From Agapetus fuscipes (Eukaryota; Arthropoda; Insecta; Trichoptera; Glossosomatidae): DNA of 64,000 bases. Where the stretch lies: positions 10,731,001 through 10,795,000 of the forward strand of contig OX637332.1 of the NCBI GenBank assembly GCA_951799405.1, given 5' to 3'. The translations under genes were made by a program, and so were the position numbers. Below are positions 36,501 to 49,794 of the stretch, one piece after another (position 1 is the first letter of the stretch; each line of letters begins with the position of its first letter). Under the pieces are notes generated by a model. That model was given only the letters and a program-made list of their open reading frames with translations, did no database searches and was not told the origin of the DNA.

Positions 36501-37070
36501 TATAAATGCTGCATGTGAACTTACAAATTAAAATAAAGGCCTCTAATGAACATAAGCCCTGCAACTTTTGCCAACCTTTTCAAAAACAGGGGAAACATTT
36601 GTCAAGTGAACCATTTTTTGCGATATGGGTATTCAGGCTCATACTTACCTATAAGTCAAGGATTTGAGTTTGAAAAATCCTTCAACAACGTTAAATTTAA
36701 TTTATAATCTAAAGTTGCAAAAAAAGTTATTTGATGATTCAAATTGAATGCACGCCCACAAACTGGCAAATGTCATTTCACGCTAACATATAGTTGTGGC
36801 ACTTGATTTTTTTTAAATATTAGAATATATAATCTAAGTTGCACAGATACAATAACTTTTATAATTCATATTCAATGCATGCCCCCAAGCAGACATGAGT
36901 GACTTTGCGCTTACAAATGCTGCATGTTTAATTACAAATAAAAATTTCAGCCTCTCTTGACCATAAGCCCTGCAATTTTGCCGACCTTTTCAGGAACAGA
37001 GAAACATTCGTTCAGTGAACATTTTTTTAGGTATGGGAGGTCAGCCTCATACCTCATGCTTCATACAAGA
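33570..37070. repeat. Satellite of 395-412 bp units with higher-order pattern
   Basis: About eight tandem units are marked by GTTGTGGC(G/A)CTTGATTTT, at about 33964, 34376, 34788, 35184, 35595, 35990, 36402 and 36796. Each unit is one minus-oriented F repeat (GCACAGATACAATAACTTTT ... AAGTCAAGGA) plus a truncated, more diverged F copy (AAAGTTGCAAAAAAAGTTAT ... ACGCTAACATATAG). Short units lack the 18 bp around CAATGCATGCCCCCCTGG. From 35184 on, units alternate long/short, and 35184-35990 closely matches 35990-36796. The open frames across it are spurious. Confidence 0.93.
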
Positions 37071-37215
37071 TACTCAGAACATGAAAGAACTAAATAACCC
37101 TTTTACCGCAATTTTTTTTTCAAATTACTTCTTAAAGCATTTAATTACTATGAAGGAGGTCTGAGGAAAAATTTTGCGAAGCCAGACTTACACTGCCCGA
37201 AGGGCCTAGCAGACA

Positions 37216-37243
37216 ACCGTACGCAGTACGGTCAGTCTGCTAG
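37216..37243 (+). mobile_element. Helitron 3' terminus
   Basis: The hairpin ACCGTAC-GCA-GTACGGT (37216-37232), followed by CAGTCTG and CTAG at 37240-37243 with a T after it, is a textbook Helitron 3' end. Its last bases (CTGCTAGT) match the ends of the units at 10161 and 13660. The 5' end was not located; the satellite to its left may lie inside this element. Confidence 0.65.
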
Positions 37244-37429
37244 TAATCTATAATTTGAATTGCAAAAACGTATTTAAAATTAGAGATTCATATGAAATTC
37301 AAAGTACATTGTATAAGTTCGCGCTTAAGCATGCCGAATGCGGACTTACAACATAAAAACCCATCTCAAATGAGCATAAGCCCTGCAACACTCGCCGACC
37401 TTCCCTGAAACCGGGGTGACATTACTCTA

Positions 37430-37798
37430 CGTATGCAATATTTCATTGTGTGGGGGTGTACATAAAGAATGAGAAAAATTATAGCACTTGGAAAAGCATG
37501 AGATTTTGTTTTAATGCTTAAACCGCACAGAATGCATCTGCGTGGTCCGCGGCATTGATGAAAAAGCGTCGTCGTCCCTCTGAGTTCATTGTGTGAGCAC
37601 ACAAATACTTCATCTCATTCAGGGCAGAGAGCGAGCAGGGCAAAAAGCTTAAAAGATAACAATAAAATGTGTATAAATCTCTATTATGCGCACATTTGTA
37701 TTGCCGAGCTCTCCTCGCGCCCGATGAAGCTTTTCCAAACACGAACCTTTTCAACAAATATCCAACAATATGATTTTTTGTAAATAATTTATACAATC
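37430..37798. other. Single-copy GC-richer segment between two F repeats
   Basis: It is flanked by F pieces facing each other (37243-37425 minus, 37799-37984 plus). It contains GTGTATAAATCTC, which could be a TATA box, and blocks such as GGCAGAGAGCGAGCAGGGC. Long open frames on the minus strand show no recognisable domain. It is possibly captured host DNA or an unlisted mobile element. Confidence 0.3.
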
Positions 37799-39329
37799 CT
37801 TTGACTTATTGGTTGGAGCCAGGCTGACCACCCATGCTGTAGAAAATAGTTTTCTTTGCCGATGTCACCCCTGTTCGAGGGAAGGACGGCAAAAGTTGCT
37901 GGGCGTATGTTCATTTAAGGTTTGGTTTTCGATTTGTAAGTACACACGCAGCATGTAAGCGAGAAATTACACGTATCTGTTCTTAACGACGCTGTCCCAA
38001 TATTTTCGAACAGTTGCTGAAATTCACCGTTTTTTAGTGTTTTCGAGGTTTATTTATGTATATTATTAACGACAATAATGAATTTTGATGCTTAGAAATA
38101 GAAAATGGCAAGTATTAACTTTAATTATTTTATATTAAAATTAAAATAAAAGCTCAATTTAAAATACTAAAAATTAAATACGGGAAGTCGATTACGCATT
38201 TCTACAAAAAAGGCATTTTTGAACTCTCATTAACTAGTACATACGTCAATTTTTTGTATTTTAAATGTTCTACAATATTGTAGAAAATATTGTTGTTAAC
38301 AATGCTAATTGACGATATTTTTTGTTTTTTGTAAATTGAAAGTAAAATCAACACTTTTAGGAACCCCAAAAATGTGCCGTAAATATAAATTTTTAGTGCT
38401 CAAAAACTAGCTTTTCTGTTTTGTTTTCTGTTTTTTCTTACTGTTATAATCAAAGTTCACATAATAATCTGTTGGTTTCTGTATATATAAATAATTACAA
38501 TCATTTTCTGTATTTTATTAAGATTTTTAAAAGATGACTTAAATTTGCCCAAATACAAGCGGAAAATAATTCAGTGTGAGATGAATCGTTGACGGGAGAG
38601 CACGCTTGTCGTTTCTGCGGAAAAAAAATATGACTTAAAATCAAAATGCCGATATGCAAGAGTAAAAAAAAACCTCAGCTATGTTTTAAAAGGTGTTTAT
38701 GTACAAAATATATATAAATTAAAAAGGTAAATCAACTTTAACTTTGTATAAAAGCGATATTTCGTACTTTTACATTCTCTGTCGGAGATCTCCGGCGTAT
38801 CACAGTGAGTGACGTAACTTTGAAAGTGCGTAATGTCAATACATATTACATAGTATCGTATTATCAAATGCAATATGTTTTAAATATTTTTTGTAAATCT
38901 CTGATAATTCACTGCTAGACATAGGTCTCCAGTATATGCTTTTACTTTTACATGACATTTCATATCGAAAACATATTTAGGAAACAAAAAGGAAGTCCCG
39001 CATCCCAATTGTCCCAAAAACCTAAAATTGAGATTGATTAGGAATTGAACCATAAACAGATACTTGTCAATAATTATTAACTTTTATAGTTATATCTAAT
39101 AACGCCATATTTTCAGTAGGCATGGCCAGAATCTTTATAGAGTCTCTTCCACTTATTCTTATCTTTGCATCTATATATAAATAGTCTACAACGAAGTTTT
39201 ATTAACAGTTAAGATTCATATTAGAGACATACTTACAATCAAAATTATGTATGTGTGTGCATACACATGCTGTATGTGTAATTACAAAAAAAACAAATTG
39301 GCATTGTAGTATAAGGTTAGGTTACAGCT

Positions 39330-39748
39330 GTAACTGTAACTCTGTCGCCATTCCGCTAGGGGTGGCCAGAGCCTCTGCAGAGCTGCCTCCATTTTTTCCT
39401 ATCCTTACATACCTCTTTCAATTCATTCATATCCATCACCTTTTTCATGCATTTTCTTCTTTTATGGTCACTTTGCATATCCCATTCTTTCACAATCTCC
39501 CCAATCTGATCACTCCATACTTTTCTCGGTCGTCCCTTCCCTCTTTTTCCTTTCACACTTTCTTTGTATACATACTTTGTCAGTCTATCATCATTCATTC
39601 TTTCCACATGCCCAAACCATCTCATCACATTCTTTTGTACCTTAACTTTCACATCCTCTTTCAAATTACATTCTTTTTTTACCCATTCATTCCTAACTCT
39701 ATCCCTCAGAGTTTTTCCTGTCATGCTTCTCAAATGCTTCATTTCCAC
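39330..39748 (-). mobile_element. RTE-like LINE, C-terminal fragment, open frame
   Basis: A 130-codon intact frame covers the end of an endonuclease/reverse-transcriptase polyprotein: MKHLRSMTGKTLRDRVRNEW, WFGHVERMNDDRLTK, GKRGKGRPRKVWSDQI and ELKEVCKDRKKWRQLCRGSG, then a stop. The tail is (TGTAAC)n-like on this strand. GKRGKGRPRK is the usual basic patch of this LINE group. It is the best preserved of about a dozen copies and therefore the youngest. It is not functional because everything upstream is missing. Confidence 0.88.
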
Positions 39749-40441
39749 CTAAATTAAATTAAAGTAAATTATTATGTGCAACTGTGGCCGTTTTATCCCC
39801 GAATGTGAATCATTGGCATATGTAAACATTTTTTTGCACAAAGAAAATGACCAAATTTGTGCCTATTATTATGAAAAACTAATATGAATTGCAATATTTT
39901 ATTTGCCAGAAGTACTTTTTAGAAGTTCGAGTCAGAATTCTCCCTCTTTTTAGTCGTAATTTTCACTCTGACATCGATATAAATAAAATTTATTTATATT
40001 GATGCACTCTGGACATAGCCATAAAAACAGTTTATAAAGAAAAAAGTGAAAACCTAAAAAACATAGGTCTTGAAAATTGTTTTCATTTTTCCGCTACATG
40101 ACGTCTACAAAATGTTATCCCATATTGCACTATTGGATATCGCTGTGCGAAGAGCGCAGAGCCTTAGCCTATGTATCGCGTGTGTGAAAGAGAGACAGAG
40201 TGTAAACAGTTAGTGTGTTCTTGGCTTGATCGACGTTTAAAAAGAAATGTGACATCGTGTGAAAAGATTCAACGACAACTGTATATGCTATTGTAAAGAG
40301 CCCCCAAACTTATTTGACATTTGTATCATATTTTTAAGTGTGTACAAATACTGGACTAGAGAATTTTTTTGTTTTATGCATTGCAACGTTTGTCTGTTCG
40401 AGATTCGAAAAACTTTAAATTTTGATTATGTTAAAACGGGA

Positions 40442-40602
40442 CAGGGCCCTTAATATTCTTACCTGCCAAATATCGGTAATGTTTGTATGAAGACTAATCA
40501 TCTGTTCACTTGCGGCCATCGTGGATTGATAGGTCTTTATACAAATATTACCGATATTCGGTAGGTAATAATTACCGTGGTGATGAGACTTCTAGCCCTG
40601 AT
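40442..40602. mobile_element. Hairpin MITE, hAT-like ends
   Basis: It starts CAGGGCCC and ends AGCCCTG. Long imperfect arms include ACCTGCCAAATATCGGTAAT and its counterpart ATTACCGATATTCGGTAGGT. Flanking 8-mers do not match, so the class is tentative. Confidence 0.6.
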
Positions 40603-40759
40603 ATTATAGAGTTACCTAAGCAGTTGGGTCAAACATGAAAGTACCTACCTACTTAAAAATCTAAACTTTTGAAATGTTTGTAAATACCCTTGTCAGTGTA
40701 TTTCTCACAAGGAAACTAAATTAATGGTAATTTTTTTTTGTGTAACATATGAAACCAGC

Positions 40760-40975
40760 TGTGTTTCAGAAAGCGCCCCTGGTTGACGCTCGCCACCACC
40801 GCCATTCAATTTGCGGTCTGGCCGCCCCTACTGGCGACACTCAACACGACGCATTAATACGGGTTATATCCGAAAGCGAGCACACCAGATTGGGTCCGCA
40901 CTTTTTGCAACTCCAGGGAATCAAAATCGCCTCCCCCGAGGAGCAAACTTTACGTGAATGCGCAACTAGTGTAAT
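40760..40975 (+). other. GC-rich coding-like block, unassigned
   Basis: A 200-bp island of distinctly higher GC lies in AT-rich surroundings. It begins after an acceptor-like TGTGTTTCAG and is open on the plus strand (QKAPLVDARHHRHSIC..., then GPHFLQLQGIKIASPEEQTL). A possible donor TTAC|GTGAAT lies inside it. It is not seen elsewhere in the window. It could be an exon, a pseudogene piece or a mobile-element relic; no family was recognised. Confidence 0.2.
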
Positions 40976-41175
40976 GTATTTTTACTTCAATACAGAATTG
41001 TAACTGATAATAATATTTTTAAATATAGATTATTGCCAGTATCGGGGAGAAGCTATAGGGCACACAAAGAAAGATGTTTAGCAGAAATGTGAAGCGTGAG
41101 ACCAAGAATAACGAATTGTATACTGAAAATGAGACTTGGATACGAGGACACTAAATGGAATAACCCGAATCTAAA

Positions 41176-41435
41176 TCTAAATCTAAATCTAAATCTAAGC
41201 TGCAAAGATATGTATCATTTGAGATTCATATTAAATGCATTCCCACAATCAGACATGCATAATTTCGCGCTTACACATGCTGCATGTGGACCTACAATAT
41301 AAAAACCCCAATCTCAAATGAACATAAGCCCTGCAACTCTTGCCGACCTTCCCTGAAGCAGGGGTGACATTGGCAAAGTGAACCATTTTTTACAGTATGG
41401 GTGGTCAGCCGCATACCAACCTATCAGTCAAGGAG
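41176..41435 (-). repeat. F repeat, complete reference copy
   Basis: The family reads, on the minus strand, TTCCTTGACTGATAGGTTGG ... TGACCACCCATACTGTAAAA ... TTTGCCAATGTCACCCCTG ... CATGTGTAAGCGCGAAATTA ... ATATCTTTGCAGCTTAGATT, ending in (TTAGAT)n. It is about 250 bp with no terminal inverted repeats. The variable 3' hexamer tail suggests a retroposed SINE-like element, but no convincing Pol III boxes were seen. Here the tail is four ATCTAA units on the plus strand. Confidence 0.85.
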
Positions 41436-44400
41436 AACGAATCAAACGAATAAAAAATATCTGATGATGATCTGACGACCAAAAGCCTTTGCACTTTTTT
41501 AAATGGTGAAAATATCTCTAGTTACTTCTGTGTACGTTCTGTGTTACGAGAATAGAATAACTTGTGTTTTCTTCAAAATCAGCAATTGCCTCAGATATTA
41601 AATATTATTAAAATAATATTCCTATATTCCTAATAATAATACCTTTAAAAATATAATAGATTGCTGAAGAACTGTTGTAAGTCGTTTTGCGAAGTGTTTT
41701 TAGTATGTAGGGTAAATCAAAGGTTAGAAGACTTTCTGACTAAGTAAATATGCGTCCAAATATAAGTATCATTATTGCTCCAAGCAATTATTAAAGTCAT
41801 GTTTTTATCGGTAAAAACTCTAAAAAAAATTTGATCCTAGGATCCCAAGAAATTGAAGTTGCGAAAACGATACGAAGCGAAATATGAGACACTTCAGTTT
41901 TCATCCATTAGGTAGATGCATAATGATACGAAAAAAATTGCTGACATTATGTGATTACAATTTTATCGCTATTCACATGGCGAGTGAGTGAAAGGTAGAA
42001 TAACAAGAAATACAATTTTAGCTTAAAAATAATATTCAATGGTTTCAAATTGTAAATTGCGCCTTACACCCATAAATACGATATTTCTAACGTGATAAGT
42101 ACTTTAGATATGTGACTATTATATCCTTCATTTATTTATTGAATCTTCTTCATCTGTATGGTGCCCTGTCGGATCCCCCCGACGTTGGCGGTCATCTCGG
42201 TTTCCCTGTCATGCGTCGTTCCAAACGGCTTCTCAACACTTCAAATGCCGGTCCACTCCCTTATATTTCCCAAGATATCTGTCTCTTACCAGATCTTTTA
42301 ACAGAATTTTGTAACAAAAAGCATATTGAAAACATGAGTTATAAATCAAGAGTTTATTATATTTGTGTTTGAAAGTGCGTTGGTAGCCCCTGCCCGCGTG
42401 TGATTACTGGCACGGCGGGGGTCGCGCAAATTAATATTTTGTATTGTTTCATTAATCATGAAGCGGAAAAACGTATTTCCATAAAATCTCCCTTCTTTCG
42501 CCGGAAAACACACGTGGATCGTGTACCTACCTACCGCGTTAACAATGTGACATTATTAAATATGTGATGATGATGGTGCTCTGGGCGTAATGAAAAACCA
42601 ACCTATTTGAGTTACAATAAATTAATGATTAATCCATTGTAAAGTAATAAACCTTGTAGCATAGTGTTTTTTTTACCAAATTATTTTCCTTTGACAATAA
42701 GGGTCTGTTGCATCTACCTCCAATCAATATTTGATTAACACATCAAATTTGATTGCTTAATTCTGGTAAGGACCTCGGTTGAATATTTCTCGGAAGTGGG
42801 TAATATGATGATGGAATTTGAAGAAAAAAGATGATGTACATCAGCTGATTTACGTATATGCAACCAAATACTTTATTTGATGGGATTTTGTATGATTAAG
42901 AGTTTTCTGCGATAGGCTCTAATTCATACTTCGACGTATAGATTTCTTATTGACCATGTCTAATCATTTAACTTGCACTTTTACAATCCGATTGCTTGCC
43001 TTTTTGTCTAAAATTTATTAACCAATTTGAGTACATTCACCGTCAAGAATTTCAAATTCCCATACTTATTTGGAAGTGTTCAATTATCGAAAAAATATGC
43101 TCTCATTTCTTAGATTTAAAATCATACTTGATACTTTATTTTTCCGTGGAATCGGAAGGTATAACGTTATATGAGAAATGAAAAACCAATGGTTGATTTG
43201 CAATAGTATATATGTGCTATTAAATTATATTAGAACTAAATATAGACCAAAGAAAAAAATCTTTCAATCTTACTAGGAAAGTCCTACTTTTTAAATACAT
43301 ATAAGGCAATGCATAAAAAGTGATACATTTCCTGATGAATGAACTAAAAGAGGTATGCAAGGATAGGAAGAAATGGAGGTCAATTTGCAGAGATTTTGGT
43401 TCCCCCTAAAGGAATGGCCACAGAGTAACAGTTACAGTAAATGATCCATAATCCTCAATCTACTTCTCAGCTCTTGTTATGTGTCGTGACTTTGTGAAGT
43501 CTCTACAATTTCGAGACAATATTTGAATAAACTTCAATTACTGAGGAAATATTTTTCAATATGCTTGGAACAATTCTTGTTTTACTCGTAACTTCATTTG
43601 TGACCAAAAAAAAACCCCCATGTCGGCAATCAGGACAATTATTTGTGTTTTTAAGAGTCAAGTGCTTTGTTTAAGCTTCACACAACACTGTATTCAATGA
43701 CTGTATCAGTTGTTTTAATTAAACATGTCAGTGTACGATAAAATCTGTACTTGAGGATCCAGTTGTATTCAATTTTTTTAATTTTACTTTAAATTTTATT
43801 CACGCGTTGTTAATACGGTGAACTTCGCAAGTTTTTGATTCGAAATGACACCGAAGATTTGAGCAAAAAATGAGCCAAAAGTAAAAAAATAAAAGGTTTT
43901 TCTGCCACGGTAAAAAATTACAGCTTTAAAAAAGAGATTTCGTGCAAGAAAAATTTATATGTTGAGGAAAACAGCAAACAAGTAATACGAAAATATGCTA
44001 TGTGGTTCCTAAATTCAATCAGCTTACAACAGGTAAAACATTTTTATAGTAATACGTTATAGATTCTTTTCAACAACCCTTTAACCTCATAGTAATTGTT
44101 TTTTACGAAAATATGCTACAATACTGAGAAACTTTTGTTTATTATTCGCACATATGGAATAAAATATTATACAAATCTGAATCCAAATTGCAAAGATATA
44201 GTAACATTTAAGATTCATATAACATGTTTTCTCACAAACAGACACGTATAAATTCGCGCTTACACATACCGCATGTGTACAACATGAAAACCCAATCTCA
44301 AACTCTTGCCCACCTTCCCTGAAACAGGGGTGACATTGGCAAAATGATAAAGTCAAGGAACTCATAAACAATAGAATCAAGAACAAAAAATGTTGCACTT

Positions 44401-46236
44401 CGATTTTTTTAGAAATAATAAAGAACCCTGGTGAATTGATTTTAGAAAGAGTTGTGTGGAGAAAGTCTAAGAGTTCCTGGCTTCTGATATTTCTTAGACC
44501 AGCACTCTATGGCGCTTGTTCTACTTAAGATGCGGACAGTCTTTGTCAATTTGTATTAATTAAAATGCCTCTCAAATTCCAAAACTGATGTCAACCAATC
44601 AAACTCATTCCCCATTTACATGCTATTGTAATTACCATATAAATTGTACGAAGCAAAGTGTGCCACATGAAAATAATCATTAATATGACCTTTCAAAAAT
44701 CACACAGCCCATTTGTAACGCAAAAAATGTATAGATCCATAATCAAAGTTGCAAAGATATTGTATTCAAAATTACAGTTGAGCTCATCCTAGTCTTGATT
44801 ACTAAGCTTAAAGTATTTCATCTTGTGGTATTTTCTTCTAAGCGATATCTTTGTTATAAACTTTTCTCAAGTACACCAAGAAATTCAAGCCTGCACTTTT
44901 GAAAACAGGAAAAACCTGAATTTTCTTGAACAAAGGATTCATATATTATGCACTTATGCACTCCCATAAGCAGACACGATTTAGTAGCCCAAACCTCAAC
45001 TAAACATAACACCTGCAAGTCCTGAAACTTTTTCCAGAAATTGGAGTGGCACACTGATTTTTTTATAGTATGTTTAACAGCCTACATAAGATAACAATTT
45101 ACAGCATCCAAAATATATTCATCGTGTATTACTCTTTATTAACAAATAAACCGGCAAATGTATAAAGTATTTTAGATAAGATTTGAATTAAATCACATTA
45201 TGGGTGGAATTCTTCCCCATATGCCTAACAATGTCGATATGGCTAAACTGCATTTATAATTGTTACTTTCTGAACTCGGAAGGCTATCCCTTTTGATGTC
45301 TGATATTATAATGTAATCTTCATATGTTTGAACTGCATCTAAGCACTTTGATACAATTAAGTCTGTTTATTGGCCGGTCTGAATCACTTTCCTTGTTCTC
45401 GTTGGAAGTAGAAGTGCATCCGATGTCAATGACAACAACAATTCATAATATAAGCAATATTCCACCGCGTACAACATCGCTCCCGTTGCATCACATCTAT
45501 TTATACACATTACACCGAGTAATAAATATTAATAACGTTTGAAATAATCGTTATGCTCATATAAAATAGAAACATTGGTATTTTAAATACTTACATACGT
45601 CAATGAAAAAATCTAAATAATTCATCTTCAGTATCTAATCTAAGTTGTCATAGTATAAAATTACTTAGATACATCGGACTTGGAACTGCTGAGTTTCCAA
45701 GCTAACTCCAGACTGCGAAGTGGGGAAGTATTTCGCTTAAAAAAATATAACACCAATGTGGGTCACTTCTGCCCAATTGGACGTTTGATGAGATCCTATA
45801 ATAATAGTTATATCGAAAGTTTCACCCAATATCAACATATTTTTTGATCCAGTTACCATATTCAAGCGTACTATCCCTAGCAGTATCAGATTGTTACCAG
45901 TTTTTGGTGATTTTGCCTGCAACATTCTGAAATTGATCAACGAAATTGAATAGCATAATGTTTCGCACTTGTGCTGATTGAGTACCTAAATGTATATATC
46001 TACTCAGTGCGAATGTGCGACTGTGAGTGTTAATAAACATCAAATTCTACATTTAAAAATATGTATTCATATATATAATTATTATAAACAGTGCTTTGCC
46101 AAAACTTTTGTAACTATGTGATAGACATCTGTCATTGGAGCATTGGAGATCTTATGTTATTGTATCATTCCATGTCTTGTATAAATTCTTTTCAGTGTTC
46201 TGTTGATGTCTTTACAAATAAATAAATATCCTTCAG

Positions 46237-46284
46237 CTAGATGACGTCACAGGACGAAATCTGATGACAGATGTGATAAAAACA
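46237..46284 (+). other. Weak candidate 48-nt plus-strand exon
   Basis: Between TATCCTTCAG and a donor AAACA|GTAAGTA lie 16 sense codons in phase 0 (LDDVTGRNLMTDVIKT). It contains a TGACGTCA palindrome. The acceptor follows an (AAATA)n tract that looks like the tail of an old LINE, which weakens the case. No partner exons were found. Confidence 0.12.
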
Positions 46285-46924
46285 GTAAGTAGAGCAAGTA
46301 CCTAGCTACCAGGTCAAGTGATATCATATTTTTTTCGAACTCCAGTGGTATGGCTCATATGGATCGTTATTGCAATGAACCTAGTGTTTACTAATGCATA
46401 CAATATTTTGTAAATGGCTCACTAGGTGAGATTATTTTATTTGAAGATTACCTCACAGTGTAGAGGAAGTTTCTAGGAAATTATACAAGCGGTGTGAACG
46501 CACGTTCCGCGCGATAAACGTTATTATTACGGCGGCTGATATTTCTGAAATCGTTCACAGCTCCTGTTAGTCACAACTTGAAACACTATTGCAGGAAGCT
46601 CTAAAGTGACACTTTCTACTTATAACCGCGCTGATATTTGCATATTGGTTGGTGGCTTGCCTGCCGCGCTCTCAAGCCATCAACACACAAGTTAAGTTCA
46701 GTACGAGCGCGTTAACAGCCGACTGCCCATAATCGAAATTAATATGCATTTGTGCATCCAGCCCCGTAGTCTGGCGGGGAAAACTCAAGACTTTTTATTT
46801 TCTTCTAGACCCGCAGAGCGAACAAATAAGTTTTTTTTTAGAAATAGTACAAAGCAGTACCTTAAGTATAATACATGGGCAGCTTTCGAAACTCTAAGCT
46901 ACATCCTCAACGAACCCTGAAATT

Positions 46925-47350
46925 CAGGGTCTTTGAGCCAGTACCTATGGCATGGAAACAAAAAAGCTCACTCAATATAGCGCCAACAGACTGAGGACGT
47001 GACAAAGAGCCATTGGAAGGAGGATGTTGGGAATCAGCCTCAGAGACAGGGTTCTAAACCAAAAGCTCCTTAGTCGCACAAGTGCCACTGATGTCTACAG
47101 CGAGTGGCCTGCTTAAAATGGCGCTGGGCTGGTGACGTCGCAAGGCTGGGCCATGACAGATGTCCGAAAAGGATCGTCCAGGGGCGGTCCAGGATTTCCA
47201 AGCGAAGACTGGGAAGACCCCAACTGAGGTGGCTGAATGACATCGAGAGAACTGCAGGCAGAGGATGACTGAACACATCAGGTGATAGACAAACATGGAG
47301 AAGATTGGAGGGGGCTTATGTCCAGGAGTGGACTGAGAAAGGCTGAAGAA
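46925..47350 (+). mobile_element. RTE LINE fragment of a different lineage
   Basis: Broken frames read RVCQRAMERRMLGISLRDRV, LLSRTSATDVYSEW and GWAMTDVRKGS, matching the end of RTE polyproteins. The 3' end is GAAGAAGAAG-like. Several stops and shifts are present. It is less AT-rich than its surroundings. A related minus-strand 3' scrap is at 20575-20665 (AGATGGATGGAGGCTCAAGA on that strand). Confidence 0.75.
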
Positions 47351-49794
47351 GAAGTATAAAACTTATCGCTTGAAGTTAATACTACGTTTTATTAAATCAG
47401 TTTTAGTTTAAACGTTAAGTTAGAAAGTTATGTAAGTCTGTAGTGTATATTTTATAAGAAAATGATGTAGAGGGCGATTGCTTTAAGAACTCAAGACAAA
47501 GCCAACGCAACACACCACACAGCACTATGCAGCTAACAGCCCTGCTTCAAAGGATCAAGACATCAACCGTCACGTCACCAACACCTCTGCAGCACTACAA
47601 CAAGTGTCATAGATCCCTAGAGTCTCTGAAATCTAGGGATTCTCCCGCACAAAATTCATTAAAAAAATTATTGTCTTTTCAAATATACTAGTAGCAGAGA
47701 TTCTATCACCCTGAGTTCAGATCTGCAAAGCACCCACATTCATATTATACAGAAAGTTACTTGTACTAACGCTGTAATTGACTTTGCTTTTGTAAATTTA
47801 AACAGAAAATGGACAAAAAGTCTGCAACTTTTGCGTGAATCGATATTATTTTCTAATTTAAATATTTTCTCTTCGTTTATTATTAACACGGAAAAAATAT
47901 TTATTTGTAATATTTATGAAAGCTACAATAAAATATAGTTAAACTTAATATTTTTATTTTACTGACATGAAAATCAATGGAATAGATGTTTTCGCAAAGC
48001 TTTATTAGAGATTTTACACAGAAAAACATTTTTCAGGCAGTATAATGTATATGTAATATAACGACTTCCAGAATGTATGTGTTATTTGAGCATACAACTA
48101 AATTAATTTTATTTTATTTCAGTAACTGATTATCATTCTTTAGGATCTTTGTTTGAAATTGTATCCAGTGCATGTTACAAAGTTTACTAAAAATATGCAT
48201 AGGAATGCAAAGAATTGTCGAAGATAAATCATTTTGTTTCTAACATCTTATAACACTGAATATAAATGGTATGCAATCTGTTCGCAGAAATATTAATTGT
48301 TTGTCATCTATGTAATCTCATGTCCACCGTAATACTTTTAACATTTGAGTTTCAGTGGGCGCGATAGTTATTTGCTGTGACCTACTAATGTTAGTGTGAC
48401 GAATAATGTAGGTAACAATATTCTTGGCAGGCATAACATTCGAATAAGTCGCAGAATGTGCGTCAGATCTGCTTTAATTTTGATAATAAACTAGTGTCCT
48501 ACCAACCATAAGGTCTACAATCAAATTAGGGAGCACTACATTTAATAGTGGAAAATTACCAAACGACATTTTGTTCCTTCACTAATAGGTTGGTTTTGAG
48601 GCTGAGCCCATGCTGTAAATTTTTTCGTTAACTTTAACCAATGCCACCCCGGTTTCACGGTAGCATTGGCCAAAGGCGACAGGCGATAAAGGGGGCAGGA
48701 GTTGTAACCGGATATTGGCAATCGTGTTTCGGTTGTCTGTGTTAGTTAATAGTAGGTCTATGAAGTTTCTACAAGTGAGTAGAAACTATGGTAGGTACCT
48801 AATAATAATTTGTATTTGTACGAGATTAAGTGTTGAATCGAATGTTCTGGTGAAGTCTAGCAACGTGCTATGTAGCGATTCTCCATGTTTCAAGAATGAT
48901 CTTTGTTTTTAGGATAAATTAAGGACCGACATTCCACGTAGCTGGAGAAATATACTGTGCTAGTGTAACTCTGAACCGAAAGGGATAATATAAATTGTGT
49001 AAAATAAATAAACCGCATTTGTAATTAAATAGAACCCACTTAAAAATAGAACAATAAGTTAAGATTATCGATGGAAATTCTATACCCAGGATTTTTTTTC
49101 ATAGACGTAAGTCCCTAGAACTAACAAGTTTCATAGCTACTTGTGGCATCCTCAGGATATATGAGAATTGGTTGCATGCCTCATAATACATAACTAATGG
49201 TTTGACATTGATGACTTGAAAATGTCATCCCTGTTTCAGGGAAGGTCGACAATAATTGCAGGGCTTATGTTCATTTGAAATGGGATTTTTCAGTTGTAAG
49301 TCCTTATGTGGCATGTGTAAGCGCAAACTCATACATGTCTGCTTGTGAGAAAGGACGTTATGTGAATCTAAAATGCAATACACCTTTGCAACTAAGATTA
49401 TTATTATTATTAATAATTAATTTTCATGACCGTTGATCATCCCAAAGGCGCTGCAGATTGTAAAAATATAAAAGTTTTTAGGGCCCTTCTGAAAACTTCC
49501 TTATATTATAGATTCAAAATAATATTTTCTAGTTCGGTTATTTCAATACTCAATCACAATATCTTGTACTTAGGCTAGTTTGACGCTGTTTGACGCTGAG
49601 AATTACACCAAATATTTATGAGGATCAATGAGAAGGTCAAGGCGCTCTACTGTACTGTATTTCTTGTGTTTGTTTTTCTTGATGAAGCATTTGATAGTTT
49701 TAAATAGTCAAACACTCATCAGTCAAAAAATATGATATCCTGAAATCATTCATATCTAGTTGCAAAGATAAGTGAAAATTTAACCTTGTTTTAA

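Larger units (their letters stand above)
37990..46920. other. Unique DNA between listed repeats
   Basis: Outside the entries at 39120-39748, 40442, 40760, 41176, 43325, 44172, 44731 and 46237, nothing was recognised. 42130-42300 is a GC-richer block with an unremarkable open frame. 46480-46760 is GC-richer with ACGCACGTTCCGCGCGATAA, possibly regulatory. Confidence 0.4.

Noticed and set aside
33570..37070. CRISPR-like array
   Set aside because: Units are about 400 bp without short repeats and unique spacers, and the context is eukaryotic.
37366..37796. Gene at the minus-strand frames with SGARRARQYKCAHNRDL
   Set aside because: Two overlapping frames, no domain recognised, and part overlaps F repeat; left as an unassigned segment.
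47054..47296. Minus-strand frames near 47.1 kb
   Set aside because: Antisense of the RTE LINE fragment at 46925-47350.
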